Positions 1-5,122 of a DNA stretch of 5,122 nucleotides are shown here, in pieces. This DNA is from Thermoplasmata archaeon (GTDB lineage: Archaea > Thermoplasmatota > Thermoplasmata > UBA10834 > DTMW01): assembly GCA_029858465.1 (NCBI GenBank), contig JAOUEZ010000103.1:1-5122 (forward strand), written 5' to 3'. A model generated the notes under the pieces. The model searched no databases. It worked only from the letters and a program-made list of their open reading frames with translations, and was not told the origin of the DNA. Made by a program: the position numbers and the translations under genes. Numbering within the stretch: position 1 is the first letter of the stretch; every line of letters begins with the position of its first letter.

Positions 1-1216
1 AGAGCTTTCCCAGCTCTCCGTTCTTGATCTCCTGTGCCTCCTGGATGGCAAACATGAATTCAGCATTTGCATCCGCTTCTCCATTCAAAGCGCCTCTAAG
101 GAGATACCCTTCCTTCGTCTCTCTTACGATCTCCTCAAATTTCCAATCCCCCGGTTCCACGAATGTGTTCCTCATGCGAATTATCGGTTCATCGCTGTAT
201 TCGAAAGCCCTTGCGTTCCCCGTAGGTTCTGTTTCATAGAACGCGGCACTCTCCCTGTCGTGAAGAAAGCCCATCATTGTCCCGTTCTTTATGACCTCGA
301 CTCTCTTGGTCAAAACACCCTCATCGTCGACCGGCAGAGAGCCCGCTGCGCCTGGCCGATATTCCGATGCGCCGCTGTCGACCAAAGTGACGATGTCGCT
401 TGCGACCTTCTTTCCTATCTTATCCATGGCAGCAGTGCCTGACCTCACAAGATCTGCCTCTACGGTATGTCCTATGGCCTCATGAGAGATAAGCCCGACA
501 AGCCCCGGGTCAAGAATGACCGAAGACTTTCCCCCCTTGAGATGAGATGCGGACAGCAGACGCAGCGCCTTGTCGGCCGCTAAATCTGCGGTCTCCAAGC
601 CGTCCCTTTTCGAGAACAGGTCCTTCCATCCGCCTGTCACGCCGATCGCCTCCATCCCGATGACCGCCTCCTGCCCGGACATGCAGACCGCAGCCACCCT
701 GAACTCGGGCTTAGAATCGAGGAACTCGAAATCTGCACCGTCCGAACTGACAAAGAATTTGTGGTCGAGGCTCTCGATATACGAACATCTGGAGGATACG
801 ACCTCTGGGGATTTTGCCCTCATTCGCTTATCTGCTTCGATCACTACCTTCATTTTCTCTTCTATGCTGATATTGGCCAATGGCTCCCTTGCCGGAGATG
901 CGAATTTCCCTGTGGCAAGCTTCGCTTCAGCGAGCCGCTCTATCCGTGATTTTCTCGATGATGAAGTGAGGACCGCCATCTTTTCTGCCGATTTCACTGC
1001 AGATATCAAATCCGCAGCATCGGCAGAATTGACACTTGAGAAACCCCAGGATCCATTCTTGAGAACCCTTATCCCGACGCCGGATATGGATGAGGACAGA
1101 ACCTCTTCGAGCTCCCCTTTCGCAACGGATATCTTGATAGAGTCCCTCTGATGAAATCTCGCGTCAGCATATGTGCAAGTGACAGATTCAATGGCTCTTC
1201 TAAGAATATCAATCAT
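1..1216 (-). CDS. tldD: TldD-type metalloprotease (TldD/PmbA family), partial at the left edge
   Basis: This is the TldD subunit of the TldD/TldE family, zinc metalloproteases that as a heterodimer degrade unfolded or modified peptides in the cytoplasm (family knowledge, mainly from E. coli). 405 codons are visible. The metal-binding HExxxH is HEAIGH at residues 245-250, followed by TVEAD, as expected for the catalytic TldD subunit rather than TldE/PmbA. Other family blocks are VDDEG (296-300), NGTMMGFLHDRESA (311-324), RMRNTFVEPGD (347-357) and KNGELGKL just before the edge. The family is usually about 450-480 aa, so roughly 50-70 residues are missing, including the region expected to hold the conserved C-terminal cysteine ligand. 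The ATG at 1216 gives a normal N terminus (MIDILRRAIESV, then YADARFHQRDS). In-frame TTG codons 9 and 18 nt further upstream are less likely starts. There is no Shine-Dalgarno, so the mRNA is probably leaderless or nearly so. A tldE/pmbA partner would be expected downstream, off the left edge. Confidence 0.93.
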   Translation of the reverse strand, partial: MIDILRRAIESVTCTYADARFHQRDSIKISVAKGELEEVLSSSISGVGIRVLKNGSWGFSSVNSADAADLISAVKSAEKMAVLTSSSRKSRIERLAEAKLATGKFASPAREPLANISIEEKMKVVIEADKRMRAKSPEVVSSRCSYIESLDHKFFVSSDGADFEFLDSKPEFRVAAVCMSGQEAVIGMEAIGVTGGWKDLFSKRDGLETADLAADKALRLLSASHLKGGKSSVILDPGLVGLISHEAIGHTVEADLVRSGTAAMDKIGKKVASDIVTLVDSGASEYRPGAAGSLPVDDEGVLTKRVEVIKNGTMMGFLHDRESAAFYETEPTGNARAFEYSDEPIIRMRNTFVEPGDWKFEEIVRETKEGYLLRGALNGEADANAEFMFAIQEAQEIKNGELGKL

Positions 1217-1244
1217 TCCAATCAATACCGGCAATGCTGTTGCT

Positions 1245-1252
1245 GATATTTG
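1245..1252 (-). promoter_or_regulatory. weak TATA-like element upstream of tldD
   Basis: On the minus strand this reads CAAATATC, preceded by ATATCAAA. Its centre is about 33 nt upstream of the tldD ATG. An archaeal TATA box lies about 25 nt before the transcript start, so this would give a 5' leader of only a few bases, matching the absence of a ribosome binding site. The match to a TATA consensus is poor. The call rests mainly on position. Confidence 0.25.
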
Positions 1253-1268
1253 TTTGATATGTAACACA

Positions 1269-1284
1269 ACCGAAAACTGTTAAT
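1269..1284 (+). promoter_or_regulatory. candidate BRE + TATA-like promoter of the 515-aa gene
   Basis: ACCGAAAAC resembles an archaeal B-recognition element and is followed directly by the AT-rich TGTTAAT. The TATA-like part is centred about 29 nt before the GTG start at 1310, which predicts a transcript start within a few bases of the start codon (leaderless). The TATA part is imperfect, with a G and no ATA core. The candidate sits only about 20 nt from the opposing tldD element, so the two promoters are nearly back to back. Confidence 0.33.
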
Positions 1285-1309
1285 CCGATTAGCAAACTTC
1301 CCTGATGTT

Positions 1310-2857
1310 GTGGCAAGGCAGAAAAGGATCAAGATACGGACAGGGCTTCGAACAGCATCGAAGGTTCAGGAGAAGCAATTGTTGGGCATGGGGAAATGGC
1401 TTGCTAATCATCCTGAGGCATTGATACCGAAATGCGAAAATGAGTGCCGGATGTGCAATTTCGATAAGATCAAAAGAGGGATCTCAAGAGCCGCCGAGAG
1501 CAAGGACAACCCAATCATCCTGAAGAAATTGGCAAAAAGAGGTGATCATTTGGCAAGAGCCTATGCGGCTGCTCTTCTCCAGGCCAATACGGAGAAGGCT
1601 CCCTTCCTTGTTGTTGCAAAAGGCCCCGATGGAAAAATAGCATACATGCACAGCGCCAAGGTTAAAAGAGAGGCACTTATCGGCGTGCAGTATTTCAAAG
1701 ATCCTCACCTGAGATTGCTCGCCTATTCGGACATTTCTCGCAAGAGGAAATTAGCATTCTATTCGGTCGGGGATTCTATCTATTGCGCTCCAGATAATTC
1801 GCCCCCACCAGATGCTTTCATTCAGGATATTGCCAAGCGGCTTTCTCTTTCGAAAAGGGACAAAACCAACTTGACATGCAGCCATTATTCGCCAGAAAGA
1901 GGATATTTGCAGATAGATTGGGAAAATGCAGGAATCTCCATCATGATTTGCGAAGAATGTCTCGGCGAGAGAAACAGCCTCCTCGAAATAACCAGGAGAA
2001 TGATTTCACCCTCAATACGTAAAAGCTTCTCATTTCATGCTCTAATCCGGCTCGATTGTGACAGAAAATGTGCTGACTGCCCGTCGGGTAAAGCATATGA
2101 ATCAAATTCTGATGATTCGAATGCATATCTCACTGGGAAATATAACGACGAGCAATTATATTCCAAGGCTACCGATGACTTCCTCAATTCCGTCAAGGAT
2201 TCGGGCTCAAAGATCATAACGGTTGGGAGGAGATGCTTCGGCGATGATAAGGACGCCTTGGTTGAAGCCGTAGCCACGAACAATGCCGAGAAGGAGGCTC
2301 TGGCAGCGCTGGCCAAGAGAATCTCCCTCCCCATCATTTTGTCAGAAGGGACAACTGCCAACAAGCTGCTATCCAATTATTGGGGAGAGTACGGAGAGGA
2401 AATATTGAAGGAGATTGCGGGCACGGACGCGAAATACAAAGAATCTGATCTGGGCGAAACGAATCCCATGAGCATCATCGAAAAGGCAAAAGCATCATCG
2501 AGATCGAAGAGCATCATAGGTGCGCTCCCGGAATACAAATCTCTGGGAAAATATTCCATGTTTATCGATTCTATTGCAAGGGAATTCAAAGTATCTGGAA
2601 AGGATGCCGCGCAGAGGCTTGCTGCACCTTCCGGCACGGAAGAGACAAGGCAGAAATCGATCGGTCTCGCATTCAGGATCGCTCTCGGAGAGACGGGGAT
2701 GGAATGGCAGTACAACAAAGAAGAAGTCGATTTCGCGAGACATCTCTCGGGGAAGGCGAAAACCTTGCTTGGCTCCGATGGTGATGAGTATGACGCCGCC
2801 CTCAAGGATTTTCTCATCAATGCAGGGATAGAGGAGAAAGCAATCAGATCTCGTTGA
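1310..2857 (+). CDS. hypothetical protein, 515 aa, multiple Cys motifs (putative metal-binding)
   Basis: I do not recognise this family. It is a complete GTG-started ORF of 515 codons ending in TGA. No Shine-Dalgarno is visible and the next upstream in-frame codons are not starts, so GTG with leaderless initiation is the best reading. Residues 1-23 are basic (MARQKRIKIR...). C42, C46 and C49 form C-x3-C-x2-C. Residues 66-93 look helical. Residues 97-160 look like mixed beta strands. C190 (with H192) plus C214-x2-C217 resemble a split zinc-ribbon site. C250, C254 and C257 repeat C-x3-C-x2-C, and C309 stands alone. From about 310 on the protein is charged, helical and free of cysteine. No signal peptide or membrane segment is seen, so it is probably cytoplasmic. 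A radical-SAM reading is poorly supported: there is no aromatic before the third Cys and no GGE block. Metal or Fe-S binding is inference from the Cys spacing alone. The gene converges on taw2 and overlaps its 3' end by 14 bp. Confidence 0.86.
   Translation: MARQKRIKIRTGLRTASKVQEKQLLGMGKWLANHPEALIPKCENECRMCNFDKIKRGISRAAESKDNPIILKKLAKRGDHLARAYAAALLQANTEKAPFLVVAKGPDGKIAYMHSAKVKREALIGVQYFKDPHLRLLAYSDISRKRKLAFYSVGDSIYCAPDNSPPPDAFIQDIAKRLSLSKRDKTNLTCSHYSPERGYLQIDWENAGISIMICEECLGERNSLLEITRRMISPSIRKSFSFHALIRLDCDRKCADCPSGKAYESNSDDSNAYLTGKYNDEQLYSKATDDFLNSVKDSGSKIITVGRRCFGDDKDALVEAVATNNAEKEALAALAKRISLPIILSEGTTANKLLSNYWGEYGEEILKEIAGTDAKYKESDLGETNPMSIIEKAKASSRSKSIIGALPEYKSLGKYSMFIDSIAREFKVSGKDAAQRLAAPSGTEETRQKSIGLAFRIALGETGMEWQYNKEEVDFARHLSGKAKTLLGSDGDEYDAALKDFLINAGIEEKAIRSR
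2471..2517 (+). repeat. three spaced copies of AGCATCAT inside the 515-aa gene
   Basis: AGCATCAT occurs at 2471-2478, 2491-2498 and 2510-2517, with start-to-start spacing of 20 and 19 bases. The first two copies extend to AGCATCATCGA. The first and third encode Ser-Ile-Ile, while the second is read in another frame (Ala-Ser-Ser), so the repeat is not simply a protein repeat. It may be a remnant of local duplication or chance in a codon-biased stretch. Confidence 0.4.
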
Positions 2858-3884
2858 AACGGGCATCGATAACAACATGTGAAACGCCGGGTGAGAAGGA
2901 TTTGACGATCCTTTTTGACAATATCTCGACAGTCCATTTATCGCCCGCAGCACTTTTCAAATTATCAATAATCCGTCCTGGGAATAGCACATTCGGGCAG
3001 TTCTCATGATAGAATATTGTTCCGCCTGATTTCAGACAGCTGAGTGCCTTTGGAAGATAATCTTTAGTGTCCTTGAGATAGCCCATGATTATCGCATCGA
3101 CTTTTTCGGGAGGATTAAAAGATCTGTTATCGCCAAAAAATGGGATGACCTTCTCTCTGACAGCGTTTAGATCGATGTTCTTTAAAAGAAAATCATAGGT
3201 TAATTGACGGATCTCGCACGAAAAAATCATCTTTGGCTTTTGATGGACCGCGATTGGCAACGTAAAATATCCTATCCCTGCGAACATATCGAGCACAGAT
3301 TTGCCGTCGAAATCGATTGATGCCATCCTGATTCTTTCATCGATATTTCCCGAGGAAAACATGATTCTAGCCACATCTAGGCAATATTTCACGCCATTCT
3401 CAATATGTATTGTTTCCGTCTCATCCCCAATCAGCAGCTGCACCTCAGGCAGTCGCTCCTGCCCTGCGATTTTTTCGAGATCGCGAAGGACAGTTTTTGC
3501 ACCAAGAATCTTAGCATATTGTTCTGCGATGGGTTGACTGAATCCCATGAGATCCTCAGACAACTTGATTATCAGCACATCCCCGACCATTTCCCATTTA
3601 TCCGGGAATCTGGATAAAAGGTTTCTATCCAATCCAATTTCAAGGAGGCTTTCTCGTATCGATTCGAACGGTTTCTTCCTTTGCGACCTTTTCCTATGCT
3701 CTGCATGATCGAACTTTATTCGATACTTCCTGACAATCTCCTCAGGGATATCTGGGATCAATAGAGGGATCATCGTATGAGTATTCGTTCTCTCGATTTT
3801 CAAGGATCTATCTACAATATTCATCTTCAATAAGATTTTGAGCGCGTCATTTGTCAGCTCAGAGGGAATAATGGCGTCAGGCAT
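2844..3884 (-). CDS. taw2: tRNA(Phe) 4-demethylwyosine(37) C7 aminocarboxypropyltransferase (Taw2/TYW2)
   Basis: Taw2 transfers the 3-amino-3-carboxypropyl group of S-adenosylmethionine to C7 of 4-demethylwyosine at position 37 of tRNA-Phe, a step in wybutosine-type base synthesis that protects reading frame (family knowledge). The 346-aa protein has the Trm5/TYW2 fold. KWEMVGDVLIIKL (97-108) precedes the catalytic domain, and LDVARIMFSSGNIDER (169-184) follows. SAM motif I is VLDMFAGIGYFTLP (197-210), the acidic ribose-binding residue is E224, and GDNR lies at 251-254. DAIIMGYLKDTKDYLPKAL (263-281) with FYHENCP (291-297) and SPGVSHVVIDARF at the C terminus matches archaeal Taw2 as I recall it (for example the Pyrococcus protein), rather than the methyltransferase Trm5. 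After E224 the usual Asn/Asp-Pro is replaced by RQ. Archaeal Taw2 is often about 250-280 aa, so about 70 N-terminal residues are extra. No Shine-Dalgarno is seen at the ATG. The stop lies inside the end of the convergent plus-strand gene. Confidence 0.92.
   Translation of the reverse strand: MPDAIIPSELTNDALKILLKMNIVDRSLKIERTNTHTMIPLLIPDIPEEIVRKYRIKFDHAEHRKRSQRKKPFESIRESLLEIGLDRNLLSRFPDKWEMVGDVLIIKLSEDLMGFSQPIAEQYAKILGAKTVLRDLEKIAGQERLPEVQLLIGDETETIHIENGVKYCLDVARIMFSSGNIDERIRMASIDFDGKSVLDMFAGIGYFTLPIAVHQKPKMIFSCEIRQLTYDFLLKNIDLNAVREKVIPFFGDNRSFNPPEKVDAIIMGYLKDTKDYLPKALSCLKSGGTIFYHENCPNVLFPGRIIDNLKSAAGDKWTVEILSKRIVKSFSPGVSHVVIDARFNEI
2894..2916 (+). terminator. possible hairpin/T-run terminator of the 515-aa gene
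   Basis: About 37 nt past the TGA of the plus-strand gene, AAGGAT (2896-2901) pairs with ATCCTT (2908-2913) around a 6-nt loop. The stem extends by a G-U and an A-U pair, and its 3' arm runs into five Ts at 2912-2916. The stem is weak and uses some of the Ts. It also lies inside the taw2 coding sequence, where codon constraint could explain it. Archaeal termination mostly needs only T-rich stretches, so it could still act on the plus transcript. Confidence 0.27.
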
Positions 3885-3911
3885 CCTTATCCGATTCTAT
3901 CAGGAGATATT

Positions 3912-3923
3912 TGCATATATTGA
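3912..3923 (-). promoter_or_regulatory. TATA-like promoter element of taw2
   Basis: On the minus strand this reads AATATATGCAAA, centred about 34 nt upstream of the taw2 ATG. That predicts a transcript start about 9 nt before the ATG, which fits the lack of a ribosome binding site. The sequence just upstream on the minus strand (GACTGAATC) is not a strong BRE. This is the best TATA match for a minus-strand promoter in the spacer. Confidence 0.42.
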
Positions 3924-3928
3924 TTCAG

Positions 3929-3941
3929 TCGAATGATTCGA
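3929..3941. repeat. 13-bp dyad TCGAAT-g-ATTCGA, candidate operator
   Basis: This is a perfect 6-bp inverted repeat with a 1-nt centre, flanked by a looser outer pair, TGATT (3921-3925) and AATCA (3946-3950). It lies immediately upstream of the taw2 TATA-like element and between the two divergent genes, where a dimeric regulator could bind. The sequence is AT-rich, so a short dyad could be chance. No regulator gene is visible in the window. Confidence 0.35.
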
Positions 3942-4002
3942 TTTCAATCAGCATCCCACCAGTTTCGAAAAAAAACAATCAATGATGAGAGAAATTCAGC
4001 GG

Positions 4003-4012
4003 ATATATGCAA
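4003..4012 (+). promoter_or_regulatory. possible distal TATA-like element of the MttB-family gene
   Basis: ATATATGCAA here is the exact reverse complement of 3911-3920, the core of the taw2 TATA-like element. As a plus-strand promoter it would start transcription near 4035 and leave a leader of about 110 nt before the ATG at 4146. No coding sequence of note begins between. It is a second choice after the proximal element at 4075-4090. It could also be one arm of a shared regulatory repeat. Confidence 0.22.
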
Positions 4013-4074
4013 TGTTTTTTCATATGGGTTGAGCCAGTCGGGAAATTCTTCTTGAAAAGAATATCGGGCTTCTG

Positions 4075-4090
4075 GCGGAAACAATTTATT
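4075..4090 (+). promoter_or_regulatory. candidate BRE + TATA-like promoter of the MttB-family gene
   Basis: GCGGAAAC (BRE-like) is followed by AATTTATT. With the usual distance of about 25 nt, transcription would begin near 4111 and give a leader of about 35 nt that includes the hairpin at 4115-4130 and the Shine-Dalgarno at 4134-4140. This resembles the CCGAAAAC-type element in front of the 515-aa gene. Confidence 0.4.
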
Positions 4091-4114
4091 GAAGTTCCCT
4101 AATCCTGCCCATGC

Positions 4115-4130
4115 CCCGATTTCTTTCGGG
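4115..4130 (+). promoter_or_regulatory. small leader hairpin just before the Shine-Dalgarno
   Basis: CCCGA (4115-4119) pairs with TCGGG (4126-4130) around the 6-nt loop TTTCTT. The stem has five pairs, four of them G-C, and ends 3 nt before the ribosome binding site. It would leave the site single-stranded. It could stabilise the leader or affect translation, but it is short enough to be chance. Confidence 0.3.
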
Positions 4131-4133
4131 AGA

Positions 4134-4140
4134 GAGGTGA
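4134..4140 (+). promoter_or_regulatory. strong Shine-Dalgarno for the MttB-family gene
   Basis: GAGGTGA is a seven-base match to the complement of the 16S rRNA 3' end and stands 5 nt before the ATG at 4146. It fixes the start codon. It is the only clear ribosome binding site in front of a gene in this window, so this gene, unlike the other three, appears to have a leadered mRNA. Confidence 0.82.
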
Positions 4141-4145
4141 GCTGA

Positions 4146-5122
4146 ATGTCCGGCTTTGCCGAGGGATTTAAAGTAAGAAAACCAAGACCGATATTGAACG
4201 AAGATGAAAAGAAACAGATTCATGACGCAGCTCTGAACGTTATGGAGACCGTTGGTGTCAGAATACACAGTAAAATCGCCCGTGACTCACTTAAGAAGGA
4301 GGGAGCGATAATTGACGAAAAGACATTTGTGGTCAAATTCCCGACAGATTTGACGATGTCTTTGATCTCGAAGGTGCCACAGAATATCGTTCTGGCTGGC
4401 AGAGACAAGGAATTCGATTTGCCGCTCGACGGAACACACTGCTACTATACAACCGACGGGTGCGGAATCACTGTATGGGAAAATGAGACCAAGACGAGGA
4501 GGCTTTCAGTTCTGCAAGATATTAAGAACACCGCAATAATTGCAGACTGGCTGCCCTACTGCAGCATATATGAACCGATGGTTGTGGCCTCGGATGTCCC
4601 TCAAGAAATTCATGTGATTTCAGGAATGAAGGCGGCATTCGATATTTCGAGAAAGCACATAGAGACTGAATCCACCTCGACTCCCGAAGAGGCGAAGCTT
4701 CAGATAAAAATAGCAGCAGAAATCGTCGGTGGGATTGAGGAGCTGAAGAAGAGGCACATCATTTCCGCTATGGTTTGCACAATGTCTCCGCTAACCCTTG
4801 ATGGCAATGCAACAGATGCCGCCATGGCATGGTCAGAGGCTCATGTACCAGTTCACATAACGGGAATGGCACAGATGGGGATAAGCGGACCTGCCACGAT
4901 ACCAGGAGACCTGGTTGTCAATCACGCAGAGACTTTGGCATTGGCGGCAGCGATGCAGGCGCATTCTCCGGGATCTCCCGTAATCTACGGCTCAGTGCTG
5001 TCGAACATGGATCCGAGGACAGGTGCATATCTCGGAGGTTCCCCTGAGGCGGTGGTTCTCGGAGCAACATCGCACGAGATGGCGAAATTTGTCAAGATGC
5101 CATCGGCATGCGGTGGCATCGG
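4146..5122 (+). CDS. MttB-superfamily corrinoid-dependent methyltransferase, partial at the right edge, probably non-Pyl
   Basis: Members of this family move a methyl group from a quaternary or tertiary methylamine to a cognate corrinoid protein, feeding methanogenesis or C1 metabolism (family knowledge). 325 codons are visible out of an expected 480-500. The fold is a TIM barrel. Recognisable blocks are NEDEKKQIHDAALNVMETVG (18-37), AGRDKEFDLP (84-93), TTDGCG (102-107), CTMSPLTLDGNA (211-222), NHAETLALAAAMQ (259-271), SPVIYGS (277-283), GGSPEAVVLGA (297-307) and KMPSACGGI (317-325). No in-frame stop, including TAG, occurs before the edge. Compared with the Methanosarcina MttB sequence as I recall it, the C211-to-edge segment aligns without gaps. 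The pyrrolysine then falls on codon 326, whose first two bases are GG, hence glycine. This suggests a non-Pyl member. Characterised non-Pyl members act on glycine betaine, proline betaine, carnitine or butyrobetaine. The substrate here cannot be told. A corrinoid protein gene would be expected nearby, off-window. Confidence 0.9.
   Translation, partial: MSGFAEGFKVRKPRPILNEDEKKQIHDAALNVMETVGVRIHSKIARDSLKKEGAIIDEKTFVVKFPTDLTMSLISKVPQNIVLAGRDKEFDLPLDGTHCYYTTDGCGITVWENETKTRRLSVLQDIKNTAIIADWLPYCSIYEPMVVASDVPQEIHVISGMKAAFDISRKHIETESTSTPEEAKLQIKIAAEIVGGIEELKKRHIISAMVCTMSPLTLDGNATDAAMAWSEAHVPVHITGMAQMGISGPATIPGDLVVNHAETLALAAAMQAHSPGSPVIYGSVLSNMDPRTGAYLGGSPEAVVLGATSHEMAKFVKMPSACGGI

Noticed and set aside
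570..1151. 193-aa plus-strand open frame
   Set aside because: It lies wholly antisense to tldD, whose family motifs are clear. The product is low-complexity, Ser/Ala-rich, and has no recognisable domain.
2035..2376. 113-aa minus-strand open frame
   Set aside because: It is antisense to the Cys-rich region of the 515-aa gene and has no ribosome site or motif.
1310..2857. Radical SAM enzyme
   Set aside because: The C-x3-C-x2-C spacing fits, but there is no aromatic before the third Cys, no GGE motif, and no barrel-like pattern after the motif.
2377..2937. 186-aa minus-strand open frame, and a 152-aa one at 2495-2953
   Set aside because: Both are antisense to the 515-aa gene and also overlap taw2. 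Their composition looks like shadow translation, with no motifs.
2844..3884. Trm5 tRNA m1G37 methyltransferase
   Set aside because: It shares the fold, but the IMGYLKDT and FYHE blocks are those of Taw2.
4023..4031. ATG GGT TGA mini-ORF after the distal TATA-like element
   Set aside because: It has only two sense codons and no ribosome site, and it probably lies upstream of the true transcript start.
4045..4062. ATTCTT/AAGAAT inverted repeat as a terminator or operator
   Set aside because: It is a short AT-only-rich stem with one C-G pair per arm and no T-run after it, likely chance in an AT-rich spacer.
4829..5047. 72-aa plus-strand open frame
   Set aside because: It is an alternate frame inside the MttB-family coding sequence.

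Overview
The window reads as a piece of an archaeal chromosome, most likely a euryarchaeon of the Thermoplasmata type (the lineage is inference). Three things point to archaea. There is a Taw2-type wybutosine enzyme. Three of the four genes have no Shine-Dalgarno site and have AT-rich TATA-like elements about 29-35 nt upstream of the start. One gene belongs to the MttB superfamily of corrinoid-dependent methyltransferases.

Layout: (1) 1-1216, minus strand: 5' part of a TldD-type metalloprotease gene that runs off the left edge. (2) 1217-1309: a 93-bp divergent spacer holding weak promoter candidates for both flanking genes. (3) 1310-2857, plus strand: a complete 515-aa protein I cannot assign, with two C-x3-C-x2-C motifs, a third cysteine cluster and a helical, charged C-terminal half. 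(4) 2844-3884, minus strand: a complete 346-aa Taw2 homologue. It converges on the previous gene and overlaps it by 14 bp. (5) 3885-4145: a 261-bp divergent spacer with a TATA-like element for taw2, one or two candidate promoters for the next gene, a 13-bp dyad, a small hairpin and a strong Shine-Dalgarno. (6) 4146-5122, plus strand: the first 325 codons of an MttB-family methyltransferase that runs off the right edge.

The four genes do not form an operon: their orientations are minus, plus, minus, plus. Nothing visible links them into one pathway. They suggest peptide processing (TldD, presumably with a TldE partner off-window), tRNA-Phe position-37 modification (Taw2), C1 metabolism from a methylated amine (MttB family) and one unknown metal-binding candidate.

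The two observations most worth following are these. The MttB homologue appears to carry glycine, not an amber/pyrrolysine codon, at the Pyl-equivalent position, which is the very last (partial) codon in the window. The cysteine-patterned 515-aa protein matches no family I can name. I saw no mobile element, CRISPR array, tRNA or rRNA. I do not claim a new multi-gene system here.
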